From: CAZIKB01 sp964539665
Lineage (GTDB): Bacteria > Zhuqueibacterota > Zhuqueibacteria > Oceanimicrobiales > Oceanimicrobiaceae
Length of the DNA stretch: 55,758 nt
Reading direction: 5' to 3'
Assembly (NCBI GenBank): GCA_964539665.1
Contig: CAZIKB010000029.1
Coordinates: forward strand, 1-55,758
Under the pieces are notes generated by a model. It saw only the letters and a list, made by a program, of their open reading frames with translations, had not been told where the DNA came from and ran no database searches. Below, piece after piece: positions 8,223 to 18,400 of the stretch (the first letter of the stretch is position 1; the number at the start of each line of letters is the position of its first letter). The position numbers and the translations under genes are program-made.

Positions 8223-9635
8223 ATGATTAAGTTGATTATTGAAAAAGAACTGCGTGAAATTATTGGATCAATGAAATTTGCAGTTACATTTGGCGTGTGT
8301 TCCATCCTGATATTAATTACATTCTATGTCGGCGCAAAAAACTATCAAGTCGGCTTACAAAGATTTGAAGCTGCAAATACTGAAAATCTGAGACAAATGG
8401 AAGGCCTGACAGATTGGCTGCGGGTAAACAGTCATCGCATTTTTCTTCCTCCTACACCTTTGGAAGCCCTCGTAACCGGCATATCCAATGATATCGGACG
8501 AACCATTGAAATGGCCGGCCGGGGTGAGCTTACCGCAAATGACAGCCGTTTCAACGACGATCCCATTTTTGCGGCATTCAGGTTTTTAGACCTGGATTTT
8601 ATCTTTCAAATTGTGCTTTCGCTCTTCGCTTTGCTTTTTGCTTACAATGCCATCAACGGCGAAAAAGAACGCGGCACTCTGCGGCTTTCTTTTGCAAATG
8701 CCATTCCCCGTGACAAATATATTCTCGGCAAGTTGACGGGATCTTTTCTTGCACTGGCTGTTCCACTATTAATACCCATCCTGTTGGGTTGCGTAATTTT
8801 ACCGCTGTCAGGCGTACATCTGACCGGAGATGATTGGATCAGATTAGCGCTGGTCATTCTGGCTGGTCTGCTTTATTTTGGAGTATTTCTCACCTTGTCG
8901 ATGTTCATTTCAGCATTAACTACAAAATCATCTAATTCATTTTTAATGCTGCTCGTCATCTGGATTTTTGCCGTGTTGATTATTCCCCGAACCTCGGTAC
9001 TCATTGCAGGACGCGCTGTTGATGTACCAACAGTTGATGAAATCGCCTCGCAAAAAAACCGTTTGCGCTCTCAATTGTGGAATGAAGACAGAAAAAAAAT
9101 GGCATCCTTTACTCCATCCCGGAAAGGCGACATGGAAGCAATGCATCAGGAATTTCAAAAGTTCATGGAAGACCTGTCAAATGACCGTAATAATAAAATG
9201 CAGGATTTAGCAGACAGATTGAATGAAGATAGAAGGAATCGCCAGGTTCAACAGGAAAAATTAGCTTTATCTTTTGCAAATATTTCTCCGACAGCTTCGT
9301 TTTCTTTGGCAGTTACAAAACTGATCGGCACCTCGATTGATTTAAAGAACCATTTTTTATCTGAGGCTTCCGGCTATCAGAAATCTTATGGAGAATTCAT
9401 GAAAGAAAAAACGGGTATGAATCCCGGTGGCGGCCTGATATTTATTCGAATGAGGGATGATGGCGAAGAAGAAAAGCCCATCGATCCAAAAGAACTGCCG
9501 CCATTTCAATATAACCGGCAGCCATTAACAGAATCTGTTAATCATGCTTTACCTGACATGGGATTATTGGTCCTGTTTAGTGTAATTTTCTTTGTGGGCG
9601 CTTTTATTAAATTTCTACGCTATGATGTGAGATGA
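8223..9635 (+). CDS. ABC-2 family permease (DUF3526-like), first copy
   Basis: A 470-residue membrane subunit. The start is set at 8223 (MIKLIIEKELREI) because the paralogue downstream begins in the same way and AGAGG lies 5 bases upstream; a GTG at 8184 would add 13 residues. After a first membrane helix (about 15-40) comes an extracytoplasmic loop of about 85 residues. Then comes the helix cluster FIFQIVLSLFALLFAYNAING-EKERGTLRL, with a coupling-type motif and four more helices to about 265. A large charged loop (about 270-430) and a last helix complete it. This layout is that of ABC-2 permeases with a DUF3526-type insert, as in NosY-like exporters. Partner ATPase at 7293-8093. Confidence 0.85.
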   Translation: MIKLIIEKELREIIGSMKFAVTFGVCSILILITFYVGAKNYQVGLQRFEAANTENLRQMEGLTDWLRVNSHRIFLPPTPLEALVTGISNDIGRTIEMAGRGELTANDSRFNDDPIFAAFRFLDLDFIFQIVLSLFALLFAYNAINGEKERGTLRLSFANAIPRDKYILGKLTGSFLALAVPLLIPILLGCVILPLSGVHLTGDDWIRLALVILAGLLYFGVFLTLSMFISALTTKSSNSFLMLLVIWIFAVLIIPRTSVLIAGRAVDVPTVDEIASQKNRLRSQLWNEDRKKMASFTPSRKGDMEAMHQEFQKFMEDLSNDRNNKMQDLADRLNEDRRNRQVQQEKLALSFANISPTASFSLAVTKLIGTSIDLKNHFLSEASGYQKSYGEFMKEKTGMNPGGGLIFIRMRDDGEEEKPIDPKELPPFQYNRQPLTESVNHALPDMGLLVLFSVIFFVGAFIKFLRYDVR

Positions 9636-9734
9636 TGAATAATTGTTACCATGGAGGCACACGGAAACTTACAGATTCTTTTATTGCAAAAACAATTTCA
9701 GAGAATAGAAAAGCGAAATTCAACTATTATTAGC

Positions 9735-9767
9735 AGGTTAACTAAACCTAGAAGGTTCAGTTAACTT
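9735..9767. repeat. 33-bp near-palindrome, ACCTT/AAGGT type
   Basis: The sequence is an inverted repeat with 16-base arms, GTTAACTAAACCT... facing ...AGGTTCAGTTAAC, with two mismatches that would be G-U pairs in RNA. It stands in the 160-bp gap between the two permease genes and closely resembles the perfect palindrome at 29783-29815. Confidence 0.6.
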
Positions 9768-9794
9768 ATGCAGACTACATATCGGAGAAAAACC

Positions 9795-11261
9795 ATGCTT
9801 AAAACTTTAATTGAAAAAGAGCTCAGAGCCATCATACTCAGTCCAAAATTTGTGGCAACTTTTTCTGTTTGTTCAATCTTGATTCTGTTGAGTATTTTCG
9901 TTGGTATTCAAGAATACAGGGCTGCAGTTAAACAATATGAATCAGCTATGCAACTTACAGAGCAGGAAATGCGGGAACAATCCTCTTATATGGGACTGAG
10001 CACACGTACGTACAGAAAACCGGATCCCATGCAAATTTTCGTCTCAGGAGTTCACTATGATATTGGCCGTTTATCCAAAATTAATTCTTTCGATGCTTTA
10101 AAATTAACTAACAGTGTGTATTCGGACGATCCTATATATGCCATATTTCGATTCATCGATTTTACATTTATCGTGCAAATTGTGTTGTCTTTGTTTGCCA
10201 TTCTATTCACGTACGATGCAATAAATGGAGAACGAGAAGACGGTACACTCAAGCTTATTTTTGCCAATGCCGTCCCAAGAGCAAAATATATTATGGCCAA
10301 GTTTGTTGGCTCATGGCTTGGAATGGTCGTTCCTCTTTTAATACCCATTTTACTCGGTTCGCTCATGGTGCTGTTATTTAACATTCCATTATCTGGTGAA
10401 CATTGGACAAAAATTTTTACTTTGCTTGGCGCATCCATTTTGTTTTTCACATTCTTTATCGCTTTAGGATTATTAATATCCACGATGACAAATTATTCCT
10501 CCGTGTCTTTCTTACTATTACTGGTCGCATGGGTAATATTAGTATTAATCGTGCCAAGAGCCGCGGTGATGTCTGCCGGCCAATTTATCAGCGTGCCATC
10601 TGTAGCTGAAATCGAGGGCCAACAGGATGGTTTTTCCAAAGCCAAATGGACAAAATTTACCGAGGGAATGTCTGAACGCTGGCATGGTCGCAACTCTGCA
10701 ATGGAAGGCATGCGCAAAGAAGACCGCGAGGCCTACCGCGATGAGCGTATGTGGGAATGGATGGAAGAAGAAGATGCTGCGCGAAAAAAAATGCAGGCTG
10801 AAATAAATGATTTCAACATTAAATTACAAGAAGAGCTTCGGAACCGCAAGGCTGAACAGGAACGGTTTGCTTTTTCTATGTCTCGCTTATCGCCTGCTTC
10901 TGCTTTTCAATTGACAGCCATGAACCTTGCCAGTACGAACATAAATCTCAAAACTCGTTATGAAGATGCCATGCAAAATTATCGCACGAAATTCATTGAA
11001 TACAAAGATAAAAAGCAAAAAGAATCCGGGCAGCAGGGTGGTATTCGCATTACAATGGACAGTGACTCCGGCATGAAAATTGACACGGGTCGGGATAAAG
11101 GAACGCTAGATATTAGCGACATGCCAAGATTTGAAGCGCCAAAATCTGGCTTTACGGACACCCTCGCGACAACTATCATCGACTTTGGATTGTTATCGCT
11201 ATATACGCTGGCAGCATTTGCCGGGGCTTTTGTGGTTTTTTTACGGTATGATGTGAGATGA
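9795..11261 (+). CDS. ABC-2 family permease (DUF3526-like), second copy
   Basis: A 488-residue paralogue of the preceding permease with the same order of parts: MLKTLIEKELRAII start, helix near 15-40, the block FIVQIVLSLFAILFTYDAINGEREDGTLKL, four further helices, a large charged loop (about 275-440, many Glu, Lys, Arg and Met) and a terminal helix ending FVVFLRYDVR; the first copy ends FIKFLRYDVR. ATG at 9795 has GGAG 7 bases upstream and is preferred to an ATG nine codons earlier. The tandem pair probably forms a heterodimer with one ATPase homodimer. Whether the loops face the cytoplasm or periplasm cannot be settled by eye. Confidence 0.86.
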   Translation: MLKTLIEKELRAIILSPKFVATFSVCSILILLSIFVGIQEYRAAVKQYESAMQLTEQEMREQSSYMGLSTRTYRKPDPMQIFVSGVHYDIGRLSKINSFDALKLTNSVYSDDPIYAIFRFIDFTFIVQIVLSLFAILFTYDAINGEREDGTLKLIFANAVPRAKYIMAKFVGSWLGMVVPLLIPILLGSLMVLLFNIPLSGEHWTKIFTLLGASILFFTFFIALGLLISTMTNYSSVSFLLLLVAWVILVLIVPRAAVMSAGQFISVPSVAEIEGQQDGFSKAKWTKFTEGMSERWHGRNSAMEGMRKEDREAYRDERMWEWMEEEDAARKKMQAEINDFNIKLQEELRNRKAEQERFAFSMSRLSPASAFQLTAMNLASTNINLKTRYEDAMQNYRTKFIEYKDKKQKESGQQGGIRITMDSDSGMKIDTGRDKGTLDISDMPRFEAPKSGFTDTLATTIIDFGLLSLYTLAAFAGAFVVFLRYDVR

Positions 11262-11284
11262 GCACATTTCAGTTGGAAACAAAA

Positions 11285-11725
11285 CTACTCAAGATGCTCT
11301 AAATCAGCTAAATCTTGTGAACGGCCGGTTGCTTTTTTATTTTTTTTGAGATTTTCTAAATCAATGAAATTCATTAATATTTCATCAATGGAAACCTCGA
11401 CTTTTTCAGAATAACAGATTTCAAAATCAACACCTTTCAAGTCCATTATGAGGTCAATCCGATTTGGGGGGTAACCTAATTGAATGATTTCATTTGGATT
11501 AAGAAAATCCTCGGGCTGCAAACCTAATGAACCGAATCCAAATTGATCTAAAGCCTTAACCAGGTTAGTTGCATTTTCTTTGGTTAAACAAATCCAAATG
11601 TCCAAATCTTTGGTGTAACGAGGGTAACCATGAAATGCTAATGCATAACCTCCAATAATGAGGTAATGTACATTATTGTCGTTTAACGATTGTATAAACT
11701 CTCTGAAGTCTTGGTTCAGTACCAT
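11285..11725 (-). CDS. Nucleotidyltransferase-like protein (DUF6036/AbiEii-type, toxin-like)
   Basis: A 146-residue protein with the minimal nucleotidyltransferase signature IIGGYALAFHGYPRYTKDLDIWI: the GG turn and the DxD metal site (DLD). The C-terminus KKATGRSQDLADLEHLE is typical of a widespread small family in which a short upstream gene accompanies the transferase. That partner is here too (11673-11873), with its 3' end overlapping this gene's start by 53 bases in another frame. Related nucleotidyltransferases act as toxins that modify tRNA or protein, but the activity of this subfamily is not established. The gene converges with the ABC permease gene 23 bp away. Confidence 0.78.
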   Translation of the reverse strand: MVLNQDFREFIQSLNDNNVHYLIIGGYALAFHGYPRYTKDLDIWICLTKENATNLVKALDQFGFGSLGLQPEDFLNPNEIIQLGYPPNRIDLIMDLKGVDFEICYSEKVEVSIDEILMNFIDLENLKKNKKATGRSQDLADLEHLE

Positions 11726-11873
11726 GTTTCCATTGATGGTATTCTTGCCTAATTTGTTCTAAAGTAGCAAGGCGGGTTTCATAGGATTGGGACTGCCAAA
11801 AGGCAAAATCACTTTTCTGTTCATTAATTTTTACTTTCTTAAAAACTTTTTGTATTTTTGTTGCTGATTTCAT
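11673..11873 (-). CDS. Small antitoxin-like protein paired with nucleotidyltransferase
   Basis: A 66-residue basic protein (MKSATKIQKVFKKVKINEQ..., ending QRVYTIVKRQ). I know no fold for it, but short proteins with the pattern FAFWQSQSYETRLATLEQIR commonly precede such nucleotidyltransferases. It overlaps the start of the transferase gene by 53 bases, which suggests translational coupling. An antitoxin role is inferred from gene order and size only. Confidence 0.6.
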   Translation of the reverse strand: MKSATKIQKVFKKVKINEQKSDFAFWQSQSYETRLATLEQIRQEYHQWKHGTEPRLQRVYTIVKRQ

Positions 11874-12005
11874 AGTGTAATATAACTAATATTCCACAAC
11901 TTTTCAACTAATAAATTACTGAGCCTGGATAGGCATGGCTTACACATTTAATGTGTGCGTAACATATATCTGCAAACAAGGTGGTTAAAACGTATGTTTT
12001 TTCTG

Positions 12006-12145
12006 TAATAGGTCAGTTATGATGGGAGTGAAACCCATACTTCGACTCCGCTCAGTATGAAGTAAGTTTGTTTTTATCAGTTATTTTCATGGTGATCGGA
12101 GTCGAACCATGATTTTGCACATCACCCCCCATAACTGACATATTA
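12006..12145. repeat. MITE-like element with 21-bp terminal inverted repeats
   Basis: The left end TAATAGGTCAGTTATGATGGG (arm 12006-12026) pairs with the inverted right end at 12125-12145 at 18 of 21 positions. Inside is a second inverted pair, CTTCGACTCCG (12050) against CGGAGTCGAACC (12097). The CGACTCCG core also occurs near 14395 and 45600. There is no coding capacity. The rest of the 407-bp gap before the pseudokinase gene is AT-rich, with no gene seen. Confidence 0.6.
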
Positions 12146-12280
12146 CTTTTTTCTATATAAAATGATTGCTTTTCTTTGAATTTATATATAGATTTTATAT
12201 ATTGCGTAAGTGCAATAATAGAACAAATCTAACTAAAAAAGGATTTTAGTTATCTTATAAAGTTGACGAAGGTAATAGTA

Positions 12281-14356
12281 ATGACGTTTCCAGAACTTTA
12301 TAAATATACGATTAAAAAAACAGTTGGTAAGAAGCTTTGCTATACGCTCTACGAAGCTGTTGATCAAATAAAGGATAATCAGGTTTTTCTGAAAGTTCTT
12401 AATGAAGATCTATCTAAAAATGAAACTGATGTTGTACACTTTCTAAACAGCGCTCGCATTTCAAAATTACTCGACAATCCCAATATTTACAAAGTATATG
12501 ATTATGGCAGCGATCAAGGCAATCATTACATGGCCACAGAACCTGTTGAATGGCAACCATTTAGCTCAATAATTAAAGAAACGTTCGCTTTATCTTTCCA
12601 TGACCTGATTGAAATTTTTATAAGAATTGGCACCACATTACGTGCTGCACATTTACATGGACTGGTACATGGTTTTTTAAATCCCAAAAATATTTATATT
12701 AATTCAGATGGTTCTATAAAAATTGATGACTTTGGATTTGACTGGTACACAAATAAATCACTTAAAAATGAAAACAAAGATTCTCTCTTCTTAGCTCAAT
12801 ATATCTCACCCGAATTATATGAAGAAAAAGCTACTATTGATGGCCGGGTAGATATTTATTCACTGGGCGTGATATTGTTTCACACGGTTAATGGTGTCCC
12901 ACCCTTCTCAGGAAACACCATTTCCGCTATTAAGAAACAGCATCTGGAAACCAAACTGCCAACAATGAATTTATCTGAATTCGAACTTCCGGATGGATTG
13001 GAATCAATTATATTTAAAGCCTTAGAGAAGAAGTCAGCATCCCGTTTTCAAAATTTAAAAAAATTTATTGATTCTTTAGACAAATTAAAACGAAATGTCT
13101 TAAGTGTATCAAAAACAACTGAATCTTTCAGTTCCGATGAAGCCACTACAGAACATGACTCCATTAAATCCCAGGAACATTATTTTGAAGACGCCGCAGA
13201 AAGTGGACATGCTCGTAAACATAAATTATTAACATCAAAGAAATTTGTTTTCTCAACCTTAGCTTTATTAATTTTTTTTACAATTCTGTTTTTTGTTAAA
13301 GATAAAATTCCGTTCCAGGTTATTGAAAATTATTTCTCAAAAAGTGACTTACAGGAAATTGAAACAACACCGAATCCGGTCACTCAAATCACCGAGAAGT
13401 CACCTGTCGCTGAGAAACTGCCAGATGTAAACGAAAATGAGAATACAGGCAAACTCCCGGCAGAAACGGATAACACAGTTGCTGAAATCGCTTTAACTAC
13501 ACCGTTAATAGCTGCAAATGATATTAAGAAAGATCCAATAAATGCTGCCAACTCCAATACAGACAATAAACCTGTGGCAGCTCTTAAACCCAAAAATAAA
13601 ACTGCAACTAATCGCGCAAACTCATCACCAAAAGTCGAACCCAAACCAATAAGAACGGCTTCTGCCAAATTTTATGTGAAATCGGAAAATAAACCTGTGG
13701 AAGCGAGTGTTTTTGTCAACGACCGCTATAAAGGCAAAACAGACAAAAACGGCCTGTTGGTAATTTCTAAGCTTGATCTCAAAAAAACATATACAGCTAA
13801 AATTTCAAAAGAAGGATTTGATATAATCAGCAGACCTTTTACAATCACAGATAATTCAGCAGTTTATAATTTTACTATCAAACCCAAATTAGACATTTTT
13901 GGTACGATAATTTTAGATGCTCAGCCAAAAGCGGATTCCATTTATGTAGATGGCAAACATCATCAGGGAAAAACACCGTTAAAATTAACTTTACCCTGGG
14001 GCGACCATCGCATTCGATATGTAAATTTAAGATTAAACAAAAGCTGGGAACAAGTCGTAAATCTAAAGGTCGGTCAAATATTAAGAGTTAAACACGATTT
14101 TGCTAAATCTGAATTTGGCAAAGTCGCTGTTTCCTTAAAAAATGCCGCTACTTTCGGATTTGGATATTTATATGTGGACGGCAAATTGTGGGATGGAAAA
14201 CCAAATACCACTCCTCTGGAAATTAAGCTACCTGCAGGTTCACATACTATTGAAGTACGGCGTGAAGGATTTAATTCAATTCCAAAAGACATCATTGTGG
14301 TCGTCGCTAAAGACGCCACAAAACATGTTGCATTTACTTTTTCTAAGTCAAAATAG
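12281..14356 (+). CDS. Membrane pseudokinase with C-terminal PEGA domains
   Basis: A protein of about 691 residues; ATG at 12281 has GAAGG upstream and is chosen over a TTG at 12263. The N-terminal Ser/Thr kinase fold (about 1-270) keeps the ATP Lys (about 38, VFLKVL), DFG (about 150, IDDFGF), the APE-like SPELYEE and DIYSLGVILF. The catalytic loop is VHGFLNPKNI where active kinases have VHRDLKPxN, so the catalytic Asp and the Lys are lost, and the Gly-rich loop is degenerate. A membrane helix follows near 320-340, then a Thr/Pro/Asn-rich linker, then at least three PEGA-type beta modules (about 450-690) with the motif YVDGKxxxGKTPLKLTLPxGxH. It is probably an inner-membrane scaffold. The next gene, on the opposite strand, also has a PEGA-like segment. 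Confidence 0.85.
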   Translation: MTFPELYKYTIKKTVGKKLCYTLYEAVDQIKDNQVFLKVLNEDLSKNETDVVHFLNSARISKLLDNPNIYKVYDYGSDQGNHYMATEPVEWQPFSSIIKETFALSFHDLIEIFIRIGTTLRAAHLHGLVHGFLNPKNIYINSDGSIKIDDFGFDWYTNKSLKNENKDSLFLAQYISPELYEEKATIDGRVDIYSLGVILFHTVNGVPPFSGNTISAIKKQHLETKLPTMNLSEFELPDGLESIIFKALEKKSASRFQNLKKFIDSLDKLKRNVLSVSKTTESFSSDEATTEHDSIKSQEHYFEDAAESGHARKHKLLTSKKFVFSTLALLIFFTILFFVKDKIPFQVIENYFSKSDLQEIETTPNPVTQITEKSPVAEKLPDVNENENTGKLPAETDNTVAEIALTTPLIAANDIKKDPINAANSNTDNKPVAALKPKNKTATNRANSSPKVEPKPIRTASAKFYVKSENKPVEASVFVNDRYKGKTDKNGLLVISKLDLKKTYTAKISKEGFDIISRPFTITDNSAVYNFTIKPKLDIFGTIILDAQPKADSIYVDGKHHQGKTPLKLTLPWGDHRIRYVNLRLNKSWEQVVNLKVGQILRVKHDFAKSEFGKVAVSLKNAATFGFGYLYVDGKLWDGKPNTTPLEIKLPAGSHTIEVRREGFNSIPKDIIVVVAKDATKHVAFTFSKSK

Positions 14357-14523
14357 CCCTGCACCTCACGAAACTGTCGAAAAAGTATTTTGGCTTCATC
14401 CTGTGCGGAGTCGAAGGATACCTAAATCACTAAAAATCAAATGCCTTCCCAAATTCATTTCGCATTGGCTACGATTGCACAAATTATCAACAGTTTAAGT
14501 AATACATTCAAATACAACCCCCT

Positions 14524-14549
14524 AAATCCCCCTTTGCTAAGTGGGATTT
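14524..14549. repeat. Small AAATCCC/GGGATTT hairpin in convergent intergenic region
   Basis: AAATCCC (14524-14530) and GGGATTT (14543-14549) form a short hairpin within the string CCCCTAAATCCCCCTTTGCTAAG, a dispersed repeat type known from many bacteria. It lies in the 289-bp gap between two convergent genes. The gap also holds TCCTGTGCGGAGTCGAAGGA near 14391, a copy of the CGACTCC core hairpin. No gene is seen there. Confidence 0.4.
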
Positions 14550-14645
14550 AACCTTTTATTGACGCGAAATCGCACATAATTGGAAATTATGATTTGCCTC
14601 AAAATCCTCATCATGAAAGACATTTTCCCCCACAAAAAAAGTCAA

Positions 14646-15389
14646 TTAATTTTGAGAAGGCCGGGTAGGCGGCCCTGGAAGATTATCAACGTTTTCCTTT
14701 CCGCTTAACACAGTTTTATAAATAATGAGAGATGCAGCAGCCACGATTCCGCCGCGAGTAACCCAGGCCCACAATTTTTTCCCTTTCTTTTTTTCAACAA
14801 GAGATGGCTTCAAAGTAACAAATAAAGTGTCAACCTTACCAGGAGTTAGATGCATTGGCAGGTACTGCTCCTCAAAGTCCTCTTCTGTTATTAATATTTG
14901 ATAATTCTTCTTTGTTAATTCACATATAAGAACTGGTGTGAATTTGTTATATAAAACACTATCTTCATAAACTACAACAAATTCAGCATCTGACGGCGTG
15001 GAATCAATATATAAACACCCAACAAGTTTATCCCGTACTCTATTGAACCTTTCTGCTAAATCAGGAGGAATAATCAGCTCGTCTAATTTTCTTTGAGGAT
15101 CCAATTTAATTGCTTGTTCAAAAGCTGCATTCACCTCTAACCCGGACGCATTTTGTCTTGTAAGTACAAATCCAAGATATAAATAGGCTTCATAAAGATA
15201 TTCAGTTTTAGCGTCTTGAATACCAATGATTTTTTTTAAAGAAGTGTTGGCTTGATCAAATTTAGCTTCCCAAAATGCCTTTTTCCCCTGAATCAGCAAC
15301 TGCAAAGCAGTATCCTGCCCCCACGCGGGAGTGATTATCAGTACACACCCAAGTAAACCAAAACATATTAATTTATTCAATAATTTCAT
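14646..15389 (-). CDS. Exported TPR-like protein with PEGA-type segment
   Basis: A 247-residue protein with a signal peptide (1-25, ending PAWGQ) and an AAAGG ribosome binding site. Residues about 28-115 are helical and read like TPR units (LLIQGKKAFWEAKFDQANTSLKKI...). Residues about 128-205 resemble a PEGA domain (GCLYIDSTPSDAEFVVV...), and a hydrophobic helix (GIVAAASLIIYKTVL) lies near the C-terminus. It follows the giant FG-GAP gene by 29 bp on the same strand and is probably co-transcribed with it. The shared PEGA character suggests a link to the pseudokinase encoded at 12281-14356. Confidence 0.65.
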   Translation of the reverse strand: MKLLNKLICFGLLGCVLIITPAWGQDTALQLLIQGKKAFWEAKFDQANTSLKKIIGIQDAKTEYLYEAYLYLGFVLTRQNASGLEVNAAFEQAIKLDPQRKLDELIIPPDLAERFNRVRDKLVGCLYIDSTPSDAEFVVVYEDSVLYNKFTPVLICELTKKNYQILITEEDFEEQYLPMHLTPGKVDTLFVTLKPSLVEKKKGKKLWAWVTRGGIVAAASLIIYKTVLSGKENVDNLPGPPTRPSQN

Positions 15390-15418
15390 CTCAAATTACC
15401 TTTTTTAATTTTGACTGC

Positions 15419-18400
15419 CTATCGTACTAATATTACTTTGCGGATTTGTTGAAACTTCTCAGCTTCAAATTTTATTATAAAAACGCCAGTACTTACCTCT
15501 TTACCATTATCGGATGTGCCATCCCAATGAATCCGATATACACCGGGAACGTGCCTTTTTGAAATCAATTCTCGCACTTCCTGGCCAAGGATATTAAATA
15601 CCTGAATATTAACATGACCTGGTTCAGACACATGGTAGGTTAAATTTGTACCTGCATTAAATGGGTTTGGATAATTTTGACTCATGAAAAAAGATTTTGG
15701 TACGATCTCGTTTAAATCTTCAGAATTTTCAAGAAAATAATCTGTACCTATGACTAAATCAAACGCCCTCTTCTTACTATTGAGATCCGGCAAAAAGACA
15801 TATTCTGAATTTTGGTCAATTTTCTTTTGCTGATAATTCGATTTATCCAATAAAATTGCATTGAAATTTACTGGCAATGATTCAATATTTTCAAATGTAA
15901 GTGTAATCGGTTTGTTTTCAAAGTTGGTTTCGACCTCGAAATGCCAGACCTGGCCATCTTCAAACGCCGGCCTGAAATCAGTTGTAAAAGCGCCATTGTA
16001 AAACTGCCAGTTATCATGTGGGAAAGTAATGGAGACATAATCTGCAATATAAGGCGGTTCTAAATAATCTAATTTATCCCATTCAGTTAAAGCATTTACC
16101 GCAACTCCCAGAAAATTATTGCTGTCACGAGCACTGCCACAAACCGCGGTGATACCAAGCTGCCAGTCTGGTTCTGAGTTGACCTTCGACAGATTCCGGG
16201 CCTGCTGCGCAGTCGCTACAATTGGCAGAATTTCAATATTGATTCCCGGGTTGTTACTGTAAATGGAGTATCCTTCCCAGGGCGAAAGGGTTGAAACCTG
16301 ATTGGGGAATTTCCATTCATCCTGAAAGGTGTATGGCCCCATAATACTATCCGGATCACCCTGTACCACCATGATGTCGCTCCAATATACAGCAAATGGA
16401 AATGGAATTCCAATGTCGTTCCATCCTTCCGTTAGCGTAATTGCAAAAGGTTGATTCGAGACGACTGTCGAGCCGGGTCCGGAATCGATAGTTTTGTTTA
16501 GCTCACGGACAATGAGCCAAAAAGCCTTGCCTGGTTCAAATGAATCAATATCAGGGTATTCTGAATAGTCGCCTGATTTATACTGAAATAACCGCCATTG
16601 TTTGGCATCATAGGCGCCCAGATCATCTTCAAGGACGGCAAGAGAATTTTTATTCACCAAATTCAACGGCACTGATATCATCCGATAGAAAAATGATTCA
16701 GCCCCGCCCGGCTGAGCATCTGCTCTCACCAGGCCTGCACCGCCTGTTCCGGTAATTCGTACTGATATATTGTTGGGTACGGTGGCCCAATTTACAGCAG
16801 GGTGATATGTAAAATTAAAGCCATCCGAAGCCTGAATAAAATAGTTTATACCCATAACAGGTATTTTATCAGCGGTGAGCGTATATTCAAAACTATCACC
16901 AACGGTTTTAGTCATCTGAACAGATTGATAGCTTACGTCACCACTTTTTTTATAGAACAGAAGGGCTTCGGATATCTGGTTGTCATCTTTGATCTCCGCC
17001 TGAATTTTCACGTTCTGCCCTGCATCGACAATTAGTAATGCGGTGTGAGAAACTGAAGGTGGATTTTGATCCTGAAATTCTTTATCGACAAATGTTTTGG
17101 ACTCAGCAGAATCATTAAATGCTTCCCTGTTCCCTAAACTGTCATAAGCTGCCACTTCAAAGCCATAGAGATTGCCATTACCGCCAGTAAAAGTTGCTGA
17201 TGTTTCAGAAAAATTAGTATGCCAGGCCTGCCATGCTCCTCCATTGACCTGGTATTGGAGGTCATAGACGCCGGAAAGTCCAATCCCGTTACTATCTGTG
17301 CCCGTACCCTCCCAACTGACTAAAAATGAATCACTTCTACTTGTATCCGGCGAGCTGGTTTTAGTGTCCTTTGGCGGAGAATTATCCAACATAAAATTTG
17401 TCGAATCCAAACTTATATTTCCCGCACTGTCAATCAAAGTAAAATGAAGATTAAACAGCCCATCCGACTGCCCCTGAATAATTAAATTTAAAGCAAGAAA
17501 TACATCGATGCCGGTTTCAGGTTGGTCTAATTCAATGGTCGTATCCAATTCTGTAGATGCAAGTTGAACCTGTTTGAGATGCAACTCATCATAAATAATC
17601 TCTACTTCAGCTGTATCAGTTAATCCCTGGTTGAACCAATTGAGAGCATAATCCGGATTTAAGATATCAATTTCGACAATATCAGGTGCAGTAGAATCGT
17701 ACAGCATCGGCACAAAACCATACTGATTGAAATCCACATTGCCTAACTGGTCTTCGAACCAGAGATATAAATTTTGACCGTCTTCCTTTGTGGCATCAAC
17801 CGATACAAAGGTGACGCCGGAAACAGTATTAACATAATCATTGTCGCTTGTTGGAGGGGTATCCAGTTTATAAAAAGCTCTGCCAATACCGCTCGGATCA
17901 AATGGAGGCTGCCAGTTGATTTGAAAATCTGGATTGTTCTGCCAGGGACCGGGATTCGTTCCGGCGGCGGTTAAACTAAGCGGTTTTCCCGGCGCAGTAA
18001 CATCCCCCACTTCAGAAGTTGTATCTACAACAGTTTCACTTTGAAAAATTCCAGTGAAGGCCTGACGATTGCCAATAGAATCAAAAGCCACAGCTTCAAA
18101 TCCATAGGTCTGGCCGTGCTCCCCCAGAAAAAAAGCCGAAGTGTCCTGAATATCCGTCTTCCACTGTTGCCAGTTTCCGCCATTGACCTGGACTCTGACA
18201 TCAAAACCGGCAACACCTGTGCCGTTACCATCTGTAGCGCTGCCGCCCCAGTCTACGGTAAAACTTTTTACTGCAGTTGTATCCGGGGACCCGGCAAACG
18301 TGCCTGTTGGTGGTGTGCCATCCAACGCAATCTCTGTGCTATCTGCACCTTGAAGACCAACGCTATCAAAAATAGTCACTGATAAAGTATAGGAGTCGTC

